NCBI GenBank assembly: GCA_900708905.1
Contig: CAADRB010000030.1
Span: 1,356,741 to 1,420,740, forward strand
Length of the DNA: 64,000 nt
Reading direction: 5' to 3'
Origin: Hymenolepis diminuta
Lineage: Eukaryota; Platyhelminthes; Cestoda; Cyclophyllidea; Hymenolepididae
The notes beneath the pieces are model-generated. The model worked only from the letters and a program-made list of their open reading frames with translations. It was not told the origin of the DNA and did no database searches. The stretch's first letter is position 1; each line of letters opens with the position of its first letter. Positions 26,701 to 39,089 of this stretch are shown one piece after another. A program made the position numbers and the translations under genes.

Positions 26701-29700
26701 GTGCACTAGCTATTTCTCTGGGCGTGCGTCAATGGGAATCGAATCCATGACATCTGACATGTCAGGCGTGCACTATGTCCAATGCGCCATCGATTCACAA
26801 AAAAATTATTATTAATAATAATATGGCAATATCAATATTCATCCTTATGAATTTAAAAGGTCAGATTTCATCGTTGAAATTATTCAACTTTTGACGCTCG
26901 TAATCATTCCGGAAAAGTTGATGTTCCTATCCCTTAGATGGTTTTAAGAACATTTAGTATTATTATCTTATTTGCGATGCAAAAAATTCGTGCAAGTTTT
27001 AATCATGTGATAGCCTATTTATGCTCTAAATAGCAAAATAATCCAGTAAGATAATGAAATGATGGGCCGACGAATAGAATATCATGAGGCCAGAATGTTA
27101 AAAGTCTTGAATTTTGTGAGCACTGAGTTGTCTACTTTCTTACAAGAGGTATAATTCACATTGTGATGTCCAAATGTTCACAAGCTCAATTTTTGTGATT
27201 TGATAACTGGGTTTCTGAGTAATTTCATCTCTGCAATATTCTGACCGGTCGATTTGGTTGAATGACTGTCATGCCACTTGGATTCATTTGTTCCTTTTTA
27301 CAGACATGAGCAAAGGTTTTTTAAACTCAACAGTCAGGTTGACCCAACTGCCTGTTTAACTCAGTGATTAATGTTATTTTGTATTCGGCGCGCATGAGAT
27401 GGTTAAGGATGATGAGTAATTGGGTTAGCAACCCTGTTTTTTTTCATTCTATTAATTTGTAAATGGGTTTAGTTTTTTCCTTGCTGTCTGGAATTTTCTG
27501 AGCAATTTGTAGGTATTACTCTATGCGTTTTTTCCTTAGCCTGGAATTATGTGTACTGAATTTTTTTCATGATAACATGCGTTACTGAGACAGGTTAATG
27601 GTGCACTTTCACATTTAGAGCTCAGTTAGAAGCCTCTCGAGATTGCATTTGGTTTAGAGATGACTTAACTGCTTATTCGTCACGAACTCGAAGCTTATTG
27701 CAGTGCATGGCACGACCAACAGCAAGAATGTTTCAGCGGTCCATTGGTCACTATGTCATTGTCAGATATCATGGTCTCGATTCCCATCAGCGTTCGCTCA
27801 GTGAACGGAATGGCCAAATGCACTGGTTATGTTTAGCTAATAAAGGGAAAGTTCATGTCTATGCAATGGTTTGATATTCACAAACACACATTCAGTGAGT
27901 AACAACCAATCACCAAAATGTTTGAAACAGATCCACCACTAACGAATTTTGCTTATTTGAGAGATAATAATGGATATTTAGTTCACTTTTTTTCTAAGAT
28001 GTATTTGCACAACCGCTCTTTGTTTTTTTTTAATGTAAACTTAATTGATATCGGTTTTAAGCATCTACCCGTTTAGGAATGTGAATGACAGCACTTTAAA
28101 AGCGCCGTTAATTGGTATTAGTTACTTTCTGGATTGTGTGTAACTAACCGTTGTCGGCGCTCATTTTTGGAACATAAGAACCAATGGGTCTGTTTATGTT
28201 ATCAACAAAGAAGGATGCTGTCAGCTAGTCTGATTGTAATTGTGTGTTGAGGTCTGTCGGTAATCGGTAAATTGATGCTTGTTAATGTTATCGATCGACT
28301 TTATACAAGATCACAAGATTAATCAGTTTTTATTCACTTCAATATTATCAGTCGCCTTGGTACGATTCACCTCATACGCTTGTGCACGTTTTGAGATTGT
28401 TTTAATTCCGTTTTCTTGGAACTTCTTCCATTCTCACAAAAATTGCAACTTCGATGTTTTCAGTTGTTTATTTGTGGAATTTGAAGCAACATTGCTTAAT
28501 TTTATATCAACTAACAGCTCCGAAACTAAGGATTGGAGTGGTACCACCACATAAACACAACTGTGGTGAATCTTAGTCATTCTCGGAAGTTGGGGTAAGG
28601 TAATAGGTGAAGATAGGTTTGTTATTTAGTTCACCGCAATTTCTTTATTTGTATTTAATACATTGATATGGGAAGTGAAACGCAGAACGTGATATGTCTA
28701 AACATTAAAAAACGCTGCCATTTGTACCTCTTTGTTCTTTAAGGCATTTCCTGGATTGAGGTATTTCAGAGCGCTAACATCAGTTGGTGTTGGCAATTGC
28801 TCTGGATTAATGTTTTAGTAAACGAAAATTTACATTGATTTGTATTTACTGAAATAGGCTATTCAAAAAGAAACAATTTCGTTTTTAAGCATATCTCTAT
28901 TACACTCCTACCTTCATAACTGGTATAGGTGAAGGTTTGGGGGTCGAAAGCTATTTCATCAATCTTATTATATTGGTTTCTTCCCCTTTTCGTTATAAAT
29001 AACTGAAATACGAACAGTATCGTGCAGCAGACACATTACTGCGTTCATGTATGTCATTTTCCATCCGTACGTTTTTATTTAATACATTCTGATGAGAATT
29101 TCATTCCCTTTAGTGCTCAATTCCATTATATTTCGCCATCCTTCTAGGATACTATACTTTAAATTACTGAGATTCTTTCATTAATTATTGCACTCATTAG
29201 ATATCTCATTCATGTGTATGTGCACTTTTCAAACGCGTGAATGTATTCACAAACCGCCATGCACGTTCAAATATTCTTGAAAATGGAAACATTTGTTCAA
29301 ATTCTATTTGATAATAAGAAATCACGTGTGATCACAGTTTGCAGAAACATCCAGAGGACACTACCGTAATATTAGGATTAACACTAGCTCAACTATCAAA
29401 CGCAGTACATGTTTATGGTTTCACTTGCGAGAGTGATGAAATTATTTTCAACAAAGGGACTCATCACCTCTTTGTTAATTGTTTTTCTTGAGCCTCCCCA
29501 TCGAAAAATAATTTCTAAAGCGTTAATATAAGATTTCGACTCGGAGATAAAAAAAGAGAGATGTCCATATCACACTTTGTATCCTGAAACTGTACCATTT
29601 TGTATCGCTGTTGTTGTAATTATTAGTGTGGAAGTTCATGTAAGCTCACCCGGTGATTAGTTCTTAGTGATGATTTCTCGAAGCTCTGTAACAGGGAAAC

Positions 29701-31598
29701 CCATAATCCCGGTTGTATAACTCCCAAGCCATTTAGGAAATCGTTTTTAGCACTCATCTTGGGCAATAGAGTACCATCATGAGGCCTTCATACTAAAAGG
29801 TTCCTTTTATTAGCCACACCTATCCATTCATCAAACCCGTGACCTTTGCCTTCGCAGATGAACGCGTTAATCACGGATCTATGTCATTCACTTTGTTGAG
29901 TCTATTTAATCAAGACTAGTTAAAGCTCGTATCAATGGTATGTATGTTTTAATATAGCATTTATTGGATGTAAAGGAGGGTGAGATTTTAACGTTTCGTT
30001 CCTGAAGAAAAAAGCTCTTTTGTCAGCCTCTTTGTTTTTTGTAAGTTCTTGATTTGAAACATTTGAAGGTGTTTTATTTTTGGTTGGAGTCTAGTTTTGA
30101 AGGCTGTTACACTGTGAGCTGACTTTCAAGAACGAAGGCTTTTATTCAAATAATAATCGATGCAAAAGGAACGGTCTAAAACTATATACGTCTTTGTTCC
30201 TCTACTTGAACCACTAAAATGATTTTCTTTATTTTGCACTCATTATATTTACCTTAAACATTTGTGCACCGTTATAGCGTATGAACGTATTTGCATACAA
30301 CCAAGCACGTTCAGTTACTCATATTCTCTTTGAAAACCCAAAACACTGTACTATGCTAAAGTACGATTTAATAATATAAGGTCCCATTTGTTAAGTGTAT
30401 TTAGAACGTTTTACTATTATTCCTGATGCTAACCAATTGGCAGAGCGTTTTTTTTTGTGGCTTCATCTGTGGAGGTGGTGGAATCATTTTCAATAAGAGC
30501 ATCCATTATTTTTTAGTCAGTCAAGTCTTTCTTGAATCCCCATGTCGATAATTGTCATCTAGCACATCTGTGTAAGCTTTTTCACTCTATTTACGGGAAA
30601 AGGGAGTTTATTTCGCCTACTACGCCTTAAGATCGTGCCATTCTGTTTTTTTATTGTCATAATTTGACTACAAAAACTTCTGTAGACCGGTTTACAGTGG
30701 TTAATTGTGCATCCATATATACACATATATATTGAATGATACCAGTTTATAATATTTGATGGTTACATCTCCTCTATCTCCTTAACTGCAGATCTTTGGC
30801 CTGATTTAGGACAGTTTCTTTTACGGTTAGCTCTTTGTTAAACTCCTACAAGAAGTCAACAATTTCAGGATTCAAAAATATTCATTAATAGCCTCAGCTA
30901 CACGGAAACTGGCCCTTTCACAAAATGAGGGAAATTCCGTGTTTCCATTTGATATGAGGTGAATTCCTAAAATATCAGCTTCATGATTTCCATATTCTGG
31001 AAATTTGTCTTAATCAGTATATACTTCAAGGGCAAGTTCGAAAGTTAGTGTAACTCGAATAACTCAATCTTAGCTATTGTTTCGTGTCACCACTCCATCG
31101 CTGCAACTACGGCTAAGTTTTTCAGACAGTACACATTAATTTTAACTGATATTTCTTATTCCATTAAATTAGAATATTTTATCGAAGATGCGATTTTGAT
31201 GGAGGAATGTTATAGTCTTCAGTAGTATAATTACTGAAAGAAGAGGGAAGTGAAATATACAAATTTCAGCCTTGAAACCAAAGATTTCCATATATATCCT
31301 GATTCCTAACGACCATTTTGAAGGCTCTGTATCACCTTTTCAAGTTTTCAGTAACTAGATTTATTTATTTATTTTTAAATTCCACTTTTAGCCAGGCGTT
31401 GTAGCTTTAATCTACACCTTTACCGCAACTGGCAATCTTATTACAACACTCTTGGTTGTGAAGTCCAAAATGGCTCTCTTGAATCCCAGTAAACGCGGCT
31501 TCTTGCGTAAGAAATACAGCACCGTTTTCCACTCTGATGTGAGCGGGGTGGCTTCCAAGCAGTATCCAGAAGCCTCAGAATCTGCGAAAGAGAAGTAG
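23703..31598 (+). CDS. TMEM120: TMEM120 family membrane protein (TMPIT)
   Basis: Seven exons: 23703-23878, 24829-25101, 25170-25325, 25398-25459, 25539-25631, 25709-25842 and 31392-31598. All introns are GT-AG, the phases match, and the frame closes at 366 aa (animal TMEM120A is about 343). Residues 1-75 form the N-terminal coiled coil. Then come the family blocks '[12 protein letters not shown]', '[11 protein letters not shown]' (161-171), 'NGSRIKGWW' (177-185), '[18 protein letters not shown]' (from 229) and 'QEWQ' (295-298), with about six membrane segments and a basic tail. TMEM120A/B are nuclear-envelope/ER proteins with an ELOVL-like fold that bind coenzyme A and affect fat-cell biology; a channel role has been disputed. 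The ATG at 23703 fits the coil start; an upstream coding exon is not excluded. The last intron is 5549 bp and full of SINE copies. Confidence 0.93.
25925..26110 (+). mobile_element. tRNA-derived SINE-like copy (c), weak
   Basis: In the large TMEM120 intron. Shares 'gagaggtcataggttttatcc' (B box region) and 'ccaattgtattggttaag' with the family middle part. The tail is poorly preserved. Confidence 0.4.
26600..26805 (-). mobile_element. tRNA-derived SINE-like copy (d), best pol III boxes
   Basis: Read on the minus strand it begins near 26800 with 'atcgatggcgcattggacat', which fits a tRNA A box. It then has 'catggattcgattccca' (26731-26747), which fits the B box GGTTCGANTCC with one change, at tRNA-like spacing. 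The tail 'caagcgttggaaaacactt' matches the other copies. It lies in the large TMEM120 intron, antisense to the gene. Confidence 0.75.
27710..27905 (+). mobile_element. tRNA-derived SINE-like copy (e)
   Basis: A box region 'cagcggtccattggtcacta' near 27735 and B box region 'catggtctcgattcccatc' near 27770, followed by the family middle 'gtgaacggaatggccaaatg' and 'ctggttatgtttagctaa'. It is in the large TMEM120 intron, sense orientation. The tail is decayed. Confidence 0.65.
29690..29890 (-). mobile_element. tRNA-derived SINE-like copy (f)
   Basis: On the minus strand it reads 'gtgattaacgcgttcatctg' (A box region), 'aaaggtcacgggtttgatg' (B box region), 'gtggctaataaaaggaa' and the tail 'caagatgagtgctaaaaacg' plus 'atttcctaaatggcttg'. 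Same order as the other copies. In the large TMEM120 intron. Confidence 0.6.
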
Positions 31599-31701
31599 CC
31601 ACACTGATCTTTACTCATTCCATCCTCTTTTCATCACTTTTCCTCCTCCTCCAGCACTCGTACTCTCATCCTTTCCGCCACCACTTCATTACCGTCTTTT
31701 G

Positions 31702-31726
31702 ATTATTATTATTATTACTATTATTC
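31702..31726. repeat. (ATT)n microsatellite, interrupted
   Basis: About 25 bases of ATT/ACT triplets just downstream of the TMEM120 stop, visible directly. It probably lies within the 3'UTR. Confidence 0.85.
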
Positions 31727-32164
31727 GTAGTATCTGGACACGTGTTTTGTGTAGAAAAGGACCCAATTGTTTCATTTTTTGTAATTGTATATTCCAATAA
31801 TGATGTTATATTAATGGAAATGAAACAAACATACATGTGCATCCTCTTTTGTATCCAGTAGTCAATGTATTCATGTTTACTAAAAGCCTATTAGGAAGTA
31901 CAGTTGAAATGGGCTTAGTTTGGTTTGAATTGTTTTGCTCTGTTCGTAGAGCACGGGGCGGATGTTTAGAGTTCGCGCACACGAGAAAATTAGTGAACAC
32001 ACTCTGTGAAGAGTGTATTGTTTATATCTGAAGTGTGTTTAGTGAGTGCAGATTAGGTAGGCGATTTGGGGTTATAAATTCTACTAAATACAGATTTTCC
32101 GTGGTAACTGGATCCATTATAATACAAAAGAGCAAAGGTCTGGTGTGGTGGCCTTTATTAAAGA

Positions 32165-32375
32165 GGACTCGGCAGTTAGCCTGCTAGTCTACAAAGTCAG
32201 AGGTCACAGGATCAACGCTTATCTGTGCACACTAATGCGTGCAGTAGCCTGTATGACAGAGGGAGTGAGCGAAATGACCAACCGCACTGGCTAAGTCCGG
32301 CTAACATAAAGGATGGCAGTATGTGTTGGGAAACGCTATCCTAAGTGGGCTTATGAATTATTACAGACATTTTGT
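32165..32375 (+). mobile_element. tRNA-derived SINE-like copy (g)
   Basis: Ordered blocks: 'gactcggcagttagcctgct' (A box region), 'cagaggtcacaggatcaacg' (B box region), 'gcgaaatgaccaaccgcact' and 'ggctaagtccggctaac' in the middle, and the tail 'tgttgggaaacgctatcct' followed by 'aagtgggcttatgaattatt'. It is nearly full length and lies between two genes. Confidence 0.7.
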
Positions 32376-33288
32376 CAGTTGGGTTGTATTTTTAACAAAC
32401 ATGGATGACCGCTCGGGGTCATTCTAGGACACGTAAATGTAAATCCGACAATTTGTTTATAACGGAATAGATATGTAAGTTGTAATATTAAGGGAGATCA
32501 ACCGAGTCTGATGGGACTGCTCGCTGTAAATACTCTCCATCCACATTGAAGGTCATGAGGATAGTTAATCACTGGGGGATTATATTAGTTACCGAATAAT
32601 CGAAATTATGAATTCTTAGCGTCTTTTTGTATTGAAAGAAGATTTTACATGTGACTAATCATAAGCAAGAAATTTAGAATGGGGGTTTTTGAAATTGATA
32701 TATCGTAATGCTTGTTAAGAATAGAAACTTCAGAATCCACTGATCTCTGACTCCGTAAAACTAATGCATCTCATTTTCAATTGCCTGATATTTTTGAATT
32801 CATGTATAATTACATGAACCTTAAATAATTATGTCACCCAAGTTAATGAACTATTTTTCTATAATAAACCTTCCGTTATATCGAGGAATAAGAGATCTCA
32901 AATTTTAAGTTTCGTTAGCAAGCGTAACCTATCACAAATTATGGACCATAATCATTGTATTTTCGAACATTAGCTTGATGCATCCATTTTTACTTACGTT
33001 ACATCCCGTGATATCAGGGGTTAATACATTTCTAATTATTTAACATTGTTAGCCAAATCTCTATTAGATTTAATTATATCCAGAAATAGTTAACTGCTGA
33101 ATCGGAGATTATTTTGATTTCAAGATCGATGAAAATACTAATAGTAGGTGTGTGTTTGAAATATTTGGAAAAATCACAGCTACGGATCACTGATTAGATA
33201 AAAAGGAGTTGTGGTATCGATACGATGAGACGGATGACAGATAATAAAATTGCTAAAACACTGTTCATTCACTGATTCCAATGCACAG

Positions 33289-36200
33289 TTAAGCAACAAC
33301 GATAGGAGGTTGATAACATGCGAAAGAGAGAAATGGAGTGGTTTGGGATGTGCTTCCGTAGCTTGGACCAGATAGACATCTTTGATACTCCGAGTGCACC
33401 TCCGATTCCTGCACATCGAAGTCTTCAACACGAGAAGCTGAAGAGAAAAATAGACATTCTCAAATGATACGCCTACTTAAATCAAATAAGTAAACATACG
33501 TACCATCAATGATGAATTGGACTCGCTTTTTAGCAGATTCAAGGTACCAAGATGCACAGAAGAATAGGAAACCAGATATTATGCAGATGTAAACATTCAT
33601 AAAGAGTGCTCGTTGCATGCCCAGATATCGTGAATACAGTGAATCTGGAATTGTCTGAGCATCGGCGATCTGAAGAAGGGAAGTGAGTTAATAGAAATTG
33701 AAAAGGATTTACCGTGCCGATGATAAAAGGACTGATTGCGTCTCCGAGAGCATGAGTAACGAGCATTTGAAATGCGTTTGCAGTGGCTCGGCGAGTTGGT
33801 ATTACAACCGACTAAATTAACAAAGGAATAAGCTTAATAAACCGTGACCTTGTATTAGACTTATTCTATATGTAATGCAACTTAGAGTTAATGTTTGGCG
33901 TAATCTCAAAGTTTATTTACTAAACTAGCTTGAACCTACAGGTTTGTATAGTAAGCTCAATTAACTAAGCTGCTTAACGTAATCTGAACTAAATTGTATG
34001 ATTCAGATGTACAAAGCCTTGTGCTAACCATCACTTCCCTTACCTTGAGTGAAGTGAGATTTGGTCATCATCTGCAGCTGTGCATAAGTACAATTTAATA
34101 TATATTTGGTGATCAATACTTTATAAGGGCGTAACACTAAGACCTCGTATCATTCTCCCCTCCAACGTAAATGCTGCATTTTGAACCCTATAGAAGTGGC
34201 TTATTTCTCAACACATACGTGGGAGATAGGGAAAGCTGAAACCAAGATCCGAATGTGGTGATTCAAATAATTGAAATCCATACAATTATTTTTGTGTCCA
34301 TGTTACTCGATCTTTACTATGCTCATTTATTATATCCAATGAACAATGTTTCATGCTATCAATGTAATATTATTAGATATTTAGGTGACTTAAGATGCTG
34401 TAATTCTAGGTTGTGAATTAAATTATAATTTCATCTACGATCTTATTGCATATTGTGCTAACCCACAGTTCCCGAATCCGTATATGGTACTCCTACAAAG
34501 CCTCTTTGATTTTCAAATTCTCAAATGACCCCTCTTTTGGCCAGTCCAGCCGAACATTGTAATCATTAGATGTCCGTTAATTGGCTTTGCATCTATGCCA
34601 ACTTATGAAACGCTAGCAGTCGAAGTACCTCTGAATATATCAATGGTTGAATACATTCCTGTTTTAGCTATTCAACAACTGCGCAAGCAAATACTAAGAT
34701 CGATTGAAAATTCAGGCAGTAAACATTTAGCTTATCGGCTAACCACAAAACGGGCAATGAATCTTTTCAGATGAAAATTGATGTTGGTTGATTGGCAGAT
34801 ATTTCACAATGGCTGTTTGAGAGGAGTGAAAAATTCCCCCTTTAAAAAATAGTAAATGGCAGACTTGCGTAGGAACTTGTAACAATATCAAATATCATAA
34901 GCCACTTAACAATGATTCTACTCATCGCAAACGTTAAAGACATAGAAGTAAATAATTCTACTGTCATAATCTATCCTTTTGTTCTTGACTTTTGGAGCGA
35001 TTTCAGAGGCGATAATATATATATAAAGTATTACCAATAAATATCGGCGAAATCATATTTCCCTATGCTCATAGTCAATAATCGAAGTCATTTTTAAGTA
35101 ATACCGTTTAACGAGCTGTGAGATACAAGAACAAAACCCATCGATGTACTCTAATGGTTGGAGTGATAAAACTGTTGACTCAGTAGAGAGACTGTTATAC
35201 ACGAGTTTCCTAAGAACCTCTAACGTAGAAGAGTGATCTATAATATTTCCCTTTATTCTTATTCACCTATGCTCTACCCTAATTCATGTGGTCGTCGTTG
35301 CTCAGTTTTCCCCTTTGGTTTGAAGTCCTATACTTTATATATACAAATTCATCGACAAGCGGTGATTGATACTTCCATATTTATACGACCAGTACCATTC
35401 AGACATTCTTCACCTCTATCCTACAATTCAGTGCATTGTGGTATTAATCAGTTCCTTGATATTTTACTTTATTCTAATACTGCTACTATCCAAGTATTTA
35501 GTGAGAAGAATACTATATTCAGCCTTGGCGACTAATTATAAATGCAGAATTTGGCTTCGCAGTTGGACAATTCAAAACGCTTTGTCAATACTCGATAACC
35601 CGTAACAACTTTGCTCCTAGATTACACGTAAAGACGTCGAAAACTTGAAAGCTTTCTAGAAAGTTCATCAGCAGTACTCCTCCACCTTAGATCAGTGTCA
35701 GGAAATGCTTTCCTAAATGGACTTGGGAACTATCTTTGTTTAGTCTCATGGCTCCATAACTTAGGGCAGCAGTACCATTCCAATGGCTCGAACACCCAAT
35801 ACTCAGAAGGGGAAACTCTTAATTCTGTCAACTAAGTTATTTCTGAGAGTCGACATCTTCAGCAATTTTTGACCATCAAGATGTTGAAATATCGTAATAA
35901 AGAACGAATGAATCCATTCTTCGAAATTAAAACTGTTTAAAAGATATTCCATCGTATTTTAAAACCTCAGATCGCCCAAGTATTTCACAGGTGATCCAAG
36001 AAATCTACGATTATGAGACAAGCTGAAAATATATCCCTTTCCGGAAAGGAATAAACAAGCGCATACAAAATAGATTTGAATTGGTTTTGTAGGACGCAAA
36101 CATTCAACTTCTTACCGATACATTATGTAACCAAATTGCGTGGAAAAGTGTCAGATCAGATCATAAGAAACCAAGACCTATCGATCTAAATTATCATCCA

Positions 36201-37638
36201 TATTGATTACGATAGAACTTTCTTCAACCAAATAATAAGTACTGTAAGGCTTTCATGATATTTGGAGTAAAATTAAATTAGAAATTAAGCTAACATAAAA
36301 TTTTTCATGAAAAATCAAATTTTAAGGGACGCTGAAAAATGTAACATACCATTGTCATATCCGATATCAGAGCCCAGTTCAGACACATCAGAAACTGTCC
36401 AACAAAGACTGAGGCCACACAGAGATAAAAACTGTACATCGGGAAAGCCAGTCCCGCAAAAATAAAGGGTGAAGCAGCCAACAATCCGCCTCCACAAATA
36501 TACGTGTCGACACAAACGGAGTAAACTCGCAACCTTTTAGCCATCACCGTACCCACAATAACTCCCAGAAGACCAGCGAAGCACGCACTCAAACCGAAAA
36601 GCAGAGCAACTCTAAAAGAGCAGGGGAAAATAGGAAGAAAAATATCAATCTACGGATACTCCGCAGCAGACCCACTACTCCGTGCATTAAGCGCGTCTTG
36701 AATGTAATCCACGGAGAACCAGGAGAGCGCGCCCAAAACGAAGCAATTTCCCGTGAAACCTAGAGAGAGGAGAAGGAAGCAACGATTTGATGCAAGACTT
36801 TTAAGGTCAGCTAACCAGGAGGTCGTGTGCAAATGTAGAGCGCCATCAGCTCGTCCACGAGGTGGATCTGTGTGAAATATCCCCAGAGCTATAACACAAA
36901 TCAACCCCAGAATGGGAGTAATTCGAAGCGACCAAGCCCAATTCCCAGTGGCATTTGCGACTGTCGAACCGAACACAAAACCAAGTCCACTAAAATGGAA
37001 ACAATGACAGCTGGCCAACTGAATAACCTACCTTCCAACAGGAACAGCAAAATAGAAAATACCGAGAACTGATGTACGAGCGTTTCCGGCAAAGAGATCA
37101 GTTAAAATGGTGGGTGCTAAGGTGGAATAACTAGCCTCGCCAACACCAACCACACACCGAATTAATAAAAAAAGATCAAATTTCTAAAAAATAAATGAAA
37201 TATCAAATAACAACTACATCTGGTGGAACAAAGGAGCTGACGAATGCAACGAGAGTCCAAAGTGAGAGACCGATGATCATTAGATACTTTCGTTTCCAAC
37301 GATCGCCCAAATAACCAAAAACAGGACTTAGGCACATGTAAGATATTATAAAAGAAGTCTGTAAGAGACCTAGCCTCTTACTGTCAATATGGTAATAGTC
37401 CCGAATCATATCAGGAATGCCTAAATTCCGTGTAGAAAGAAAAATGAATTAACAAACCAGCGATCGTAAATCTATCCATATAATTAAGAAGATTAATACA
37501 AAACAGTAAAATGACAGAGACCGAATCTGGATTATTCAGACGCAATCCATGCCGAACGTGCCCCCAGAACGTGATTCTTTGGTGAGTATCGGTATCTTCA
37601 CTATCTGCACCTCCTGAAATCGCTACATAAGTACTCAT
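33289..37638 (-). CDS. SPNS: Spinster-family MFS transporter (lysosomal lysolipid/sphingolipid type)
   Basis: Eight exons on the minus strand: 37638-37458, 37420-37218, 37183-37032, 36989-36654, 36611-36350, 33811-33713, 33669-33504 and 33437-33289. All GT-AG, frame closed at 515 aa. Family marks: '[10 protein letters not shown]' in TM1 (52-61, with D55 and R56), '[12 protein letters not shown]' (96-107, the MFS motif between TM2 and TM3), '[13 protein letters not shown]' in TM4, 'LRITPILG' and '[10 protein letters not shown]' after TM6, and '[14 protein letters not shown]' with '[13 protein letters not shown]' in TM10-11. Spns1 exports lysophospholipids from lysosomes and Spns2 exports sphingosine-1-phosphate; which this is cannot be told here. 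Introns are 34-66 bp except intron 5 (2538 bp). The ATG at 37638 is the first in frame. Head-to-head with RPS7. Confidence 0.93.
33812..36349 (-). other. Large intron 5 of the Spinster gene
   Basis: It separates the TM9 coding exon from the TM10-11 exon. No nested gene was recognised. A block near 35695-35730 ('ggaaatgctttcctaaatgg' then 'acttgggaacta') matches the SINE family tail, so at least one decayed SINE lies here. Confidence 0.6.
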
Positions 37639-38441
37639 TTTCAGATACAGATTAGCCCACACAGTTCATAGATATACATTATGTCAGAGAAGACAAACAA
37701 AATGAAAAAGAATAAGAAGAAATTATTCAAACATATTCAAAAATGTTTTTCTATTCCTTCAACGTTATTAAAATTTTTTGAGTAAGATTAGTAAATTACG
37801 CTTCTGTATGTAAGTGTTATGTGAAATGTGATAGTATGATCATAGAGCAACATTTAATATATATACATATATATACGAGTAGTTAATACTGTATTGTTGT
37901 TTATCTTCAGTCATCATTAGCGTATTTCTGTTCCCTGAACGTAAGGAAGAGAAAATTGTTCTAGATAAATTCAATTCTGGCAATTTACAACTTCTCTAAT
38001 CATGTTAAAATACCTAATTTGAATGAGAGATTATATAAAATCAACAGTTTCCTCGTTACCTCCATTTAAAAAAAATTTTCATAAAGTTATTAAAGAAACG
38101 TAATGTTGCATGCAAAAAACACAAATACTAAAAAACATGAAAATTTATTAAATTACCAACGTTATTAAACTTTTAATTATTTCATAATTATGTTATACTT
38201 GAAAATTCATAATGAAATAGATTGAACTAACACCGCTTTCTAACAGTGTAAAGGTAAAAAATTACTAAACTGATCAAATTTAACTATATCAGTAATATTA
38301 TGTCAATAAAATTAAGTAATATATTGTAATAAGATATATTTTTATCGAATAAACTTTTGTTTTAAATAATTTAACTATTTGCTGGCCGCGTCACTTGGTA
38401 GTACACGATCGCAGTGTGCGTTTGCATTATTATTCACGGAG
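37639..38441. promoter_or_regulatory. Shared divergent 5' region, Spinster/RPS7
   Basis: 803 bp separate two start codons that face away from each other. The middle is very AT-rich (37730-38380). The last 60 bases before RPS7 are markedly richer in GC ('ctggccgcgtcacttgg' near 38382), the likely core promoter or 5'UTR of RPS7. No TATA box or named factor site is asserted. Confidence 0.45.
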
Positions 38442-39081
38442 ATGGTTCTTGCAAAGTTAATGAAACCCGATAAAACTCCTCCGACTCCTCTGGAGGAGGA
38501 AATTCACGCTACTCTTGTGGATCTTCAGGGACATGATGATGTCTCGGATTCCTTTAAAATGCTGTATTTTTGCGGCGCTAAGGTATACAAATTTTTTTCT
38601 TTATTCTTGAGGAATTCGAAATTGGTCATGAAAAAGCCATTGTTATCTATGTCCCTGTAAGCCAACTCCGCACTTACAACCAATTAAATAACCGTTTGGT
38701 TGGTGAATTGGAAAAGAAGCTTCGTGGTGCTCAAGTTTTCATTCTTGCTTTCAGACGTATTATTAACAAGCCCAAGAGAAATTGCAGGAGCAATCCCAAG
38801 CAAAAGAGACCACGAAACCGCACTCTCACATCCGTCCATGAAAACATTCTTAAGGATGTTGTGTATCCTGCCGAAATCGTTGGAAAGCGTGTACAACACA
38901 AGGTTGACGGAAGCAAGCTGATAAAGTGTCAGTTGGATGTTTCCCAGAGAAATTATGTTGAACATAAGGTAATTGTAGGCTTTTGGATTTAACTTATTTC
39001 TAGCTTAAAACCATTTGTGGCCTCTACAAGAAGCTGACTGGAAAGGATGTAGCAATTGAATTCCCTGACTGGGTTTTGTAA
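38442..39081 (+). CDS. RPS7: 40S ribosomal protein S7 (eS7)
   Basis: Three exons: 38442-38582, 38612-38968 and 39004-39081, giving 191 aa against about 194 in other animals. It is a component of the small ribosomal subunit needed for 18S rRNA processing. Family blocks: 'EKAIVIYVPVSQL' early in exon 2, 'LVGELEKKLRG', 'KQKRPRNRTLTSVHE', 'EIVGKRVQHKVDGSKLIK', 'NYVEHK' at the end of exon 2, and 'GLYKKLTGKDVAIEFP' near the C-terminus. The N-terminus begins MVLAKLMKPDKTPP. The two introns are only 29 and 35 bp; reading through the first shifts the frame and hits a stop, so splicing is required. A consensus AATAAA follows the stop by 2 bases. Confidence 0.96.
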
Positions 39082-39083
39082 AC

Positions 39084-39089
39084 AATAAA
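39084..39089 (+). terminator. Polyadenylation signal AATAAA of RPS7
   Basis: Canonical hexamer starting 3 bases after the RPS7 stop codon, implying a very short 3'UTR. Confidence 0.75.

Larger units (their letters stand above)
31599..33288. other. Tail-to-tail intergenic region TMEM120/Spinster
   Basis: It holds the 3' flanks of both genes, a SINE copy (32165-32375) and an ATT-rich tract. No canonical AATAAA is placed close behind either stop. An ATTAAA on the minus strand at 33069-33074 is a weak candidate for the Spinster gene. Confidence 0.5.

Noticed and set aside
26600..26805. A true tRNA gene
   Set aside because: A and B boxes are recognisable, but no full cloverleaf can be formed and the tail is shared with other repeats. 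It is a SINE head.
28279..28554. 91-codon frame in the large TMEM120 intron
   Set aside because: No family resemblance, no partner exon, and AT-rich codon use. Frames of this length are expected by chance.
38696..38992. Separate short genes overlapping RPS7 in other frames
   Set aside because: They are shadow frames of the RPS7 exon. The eS7 reading is unambiguous.
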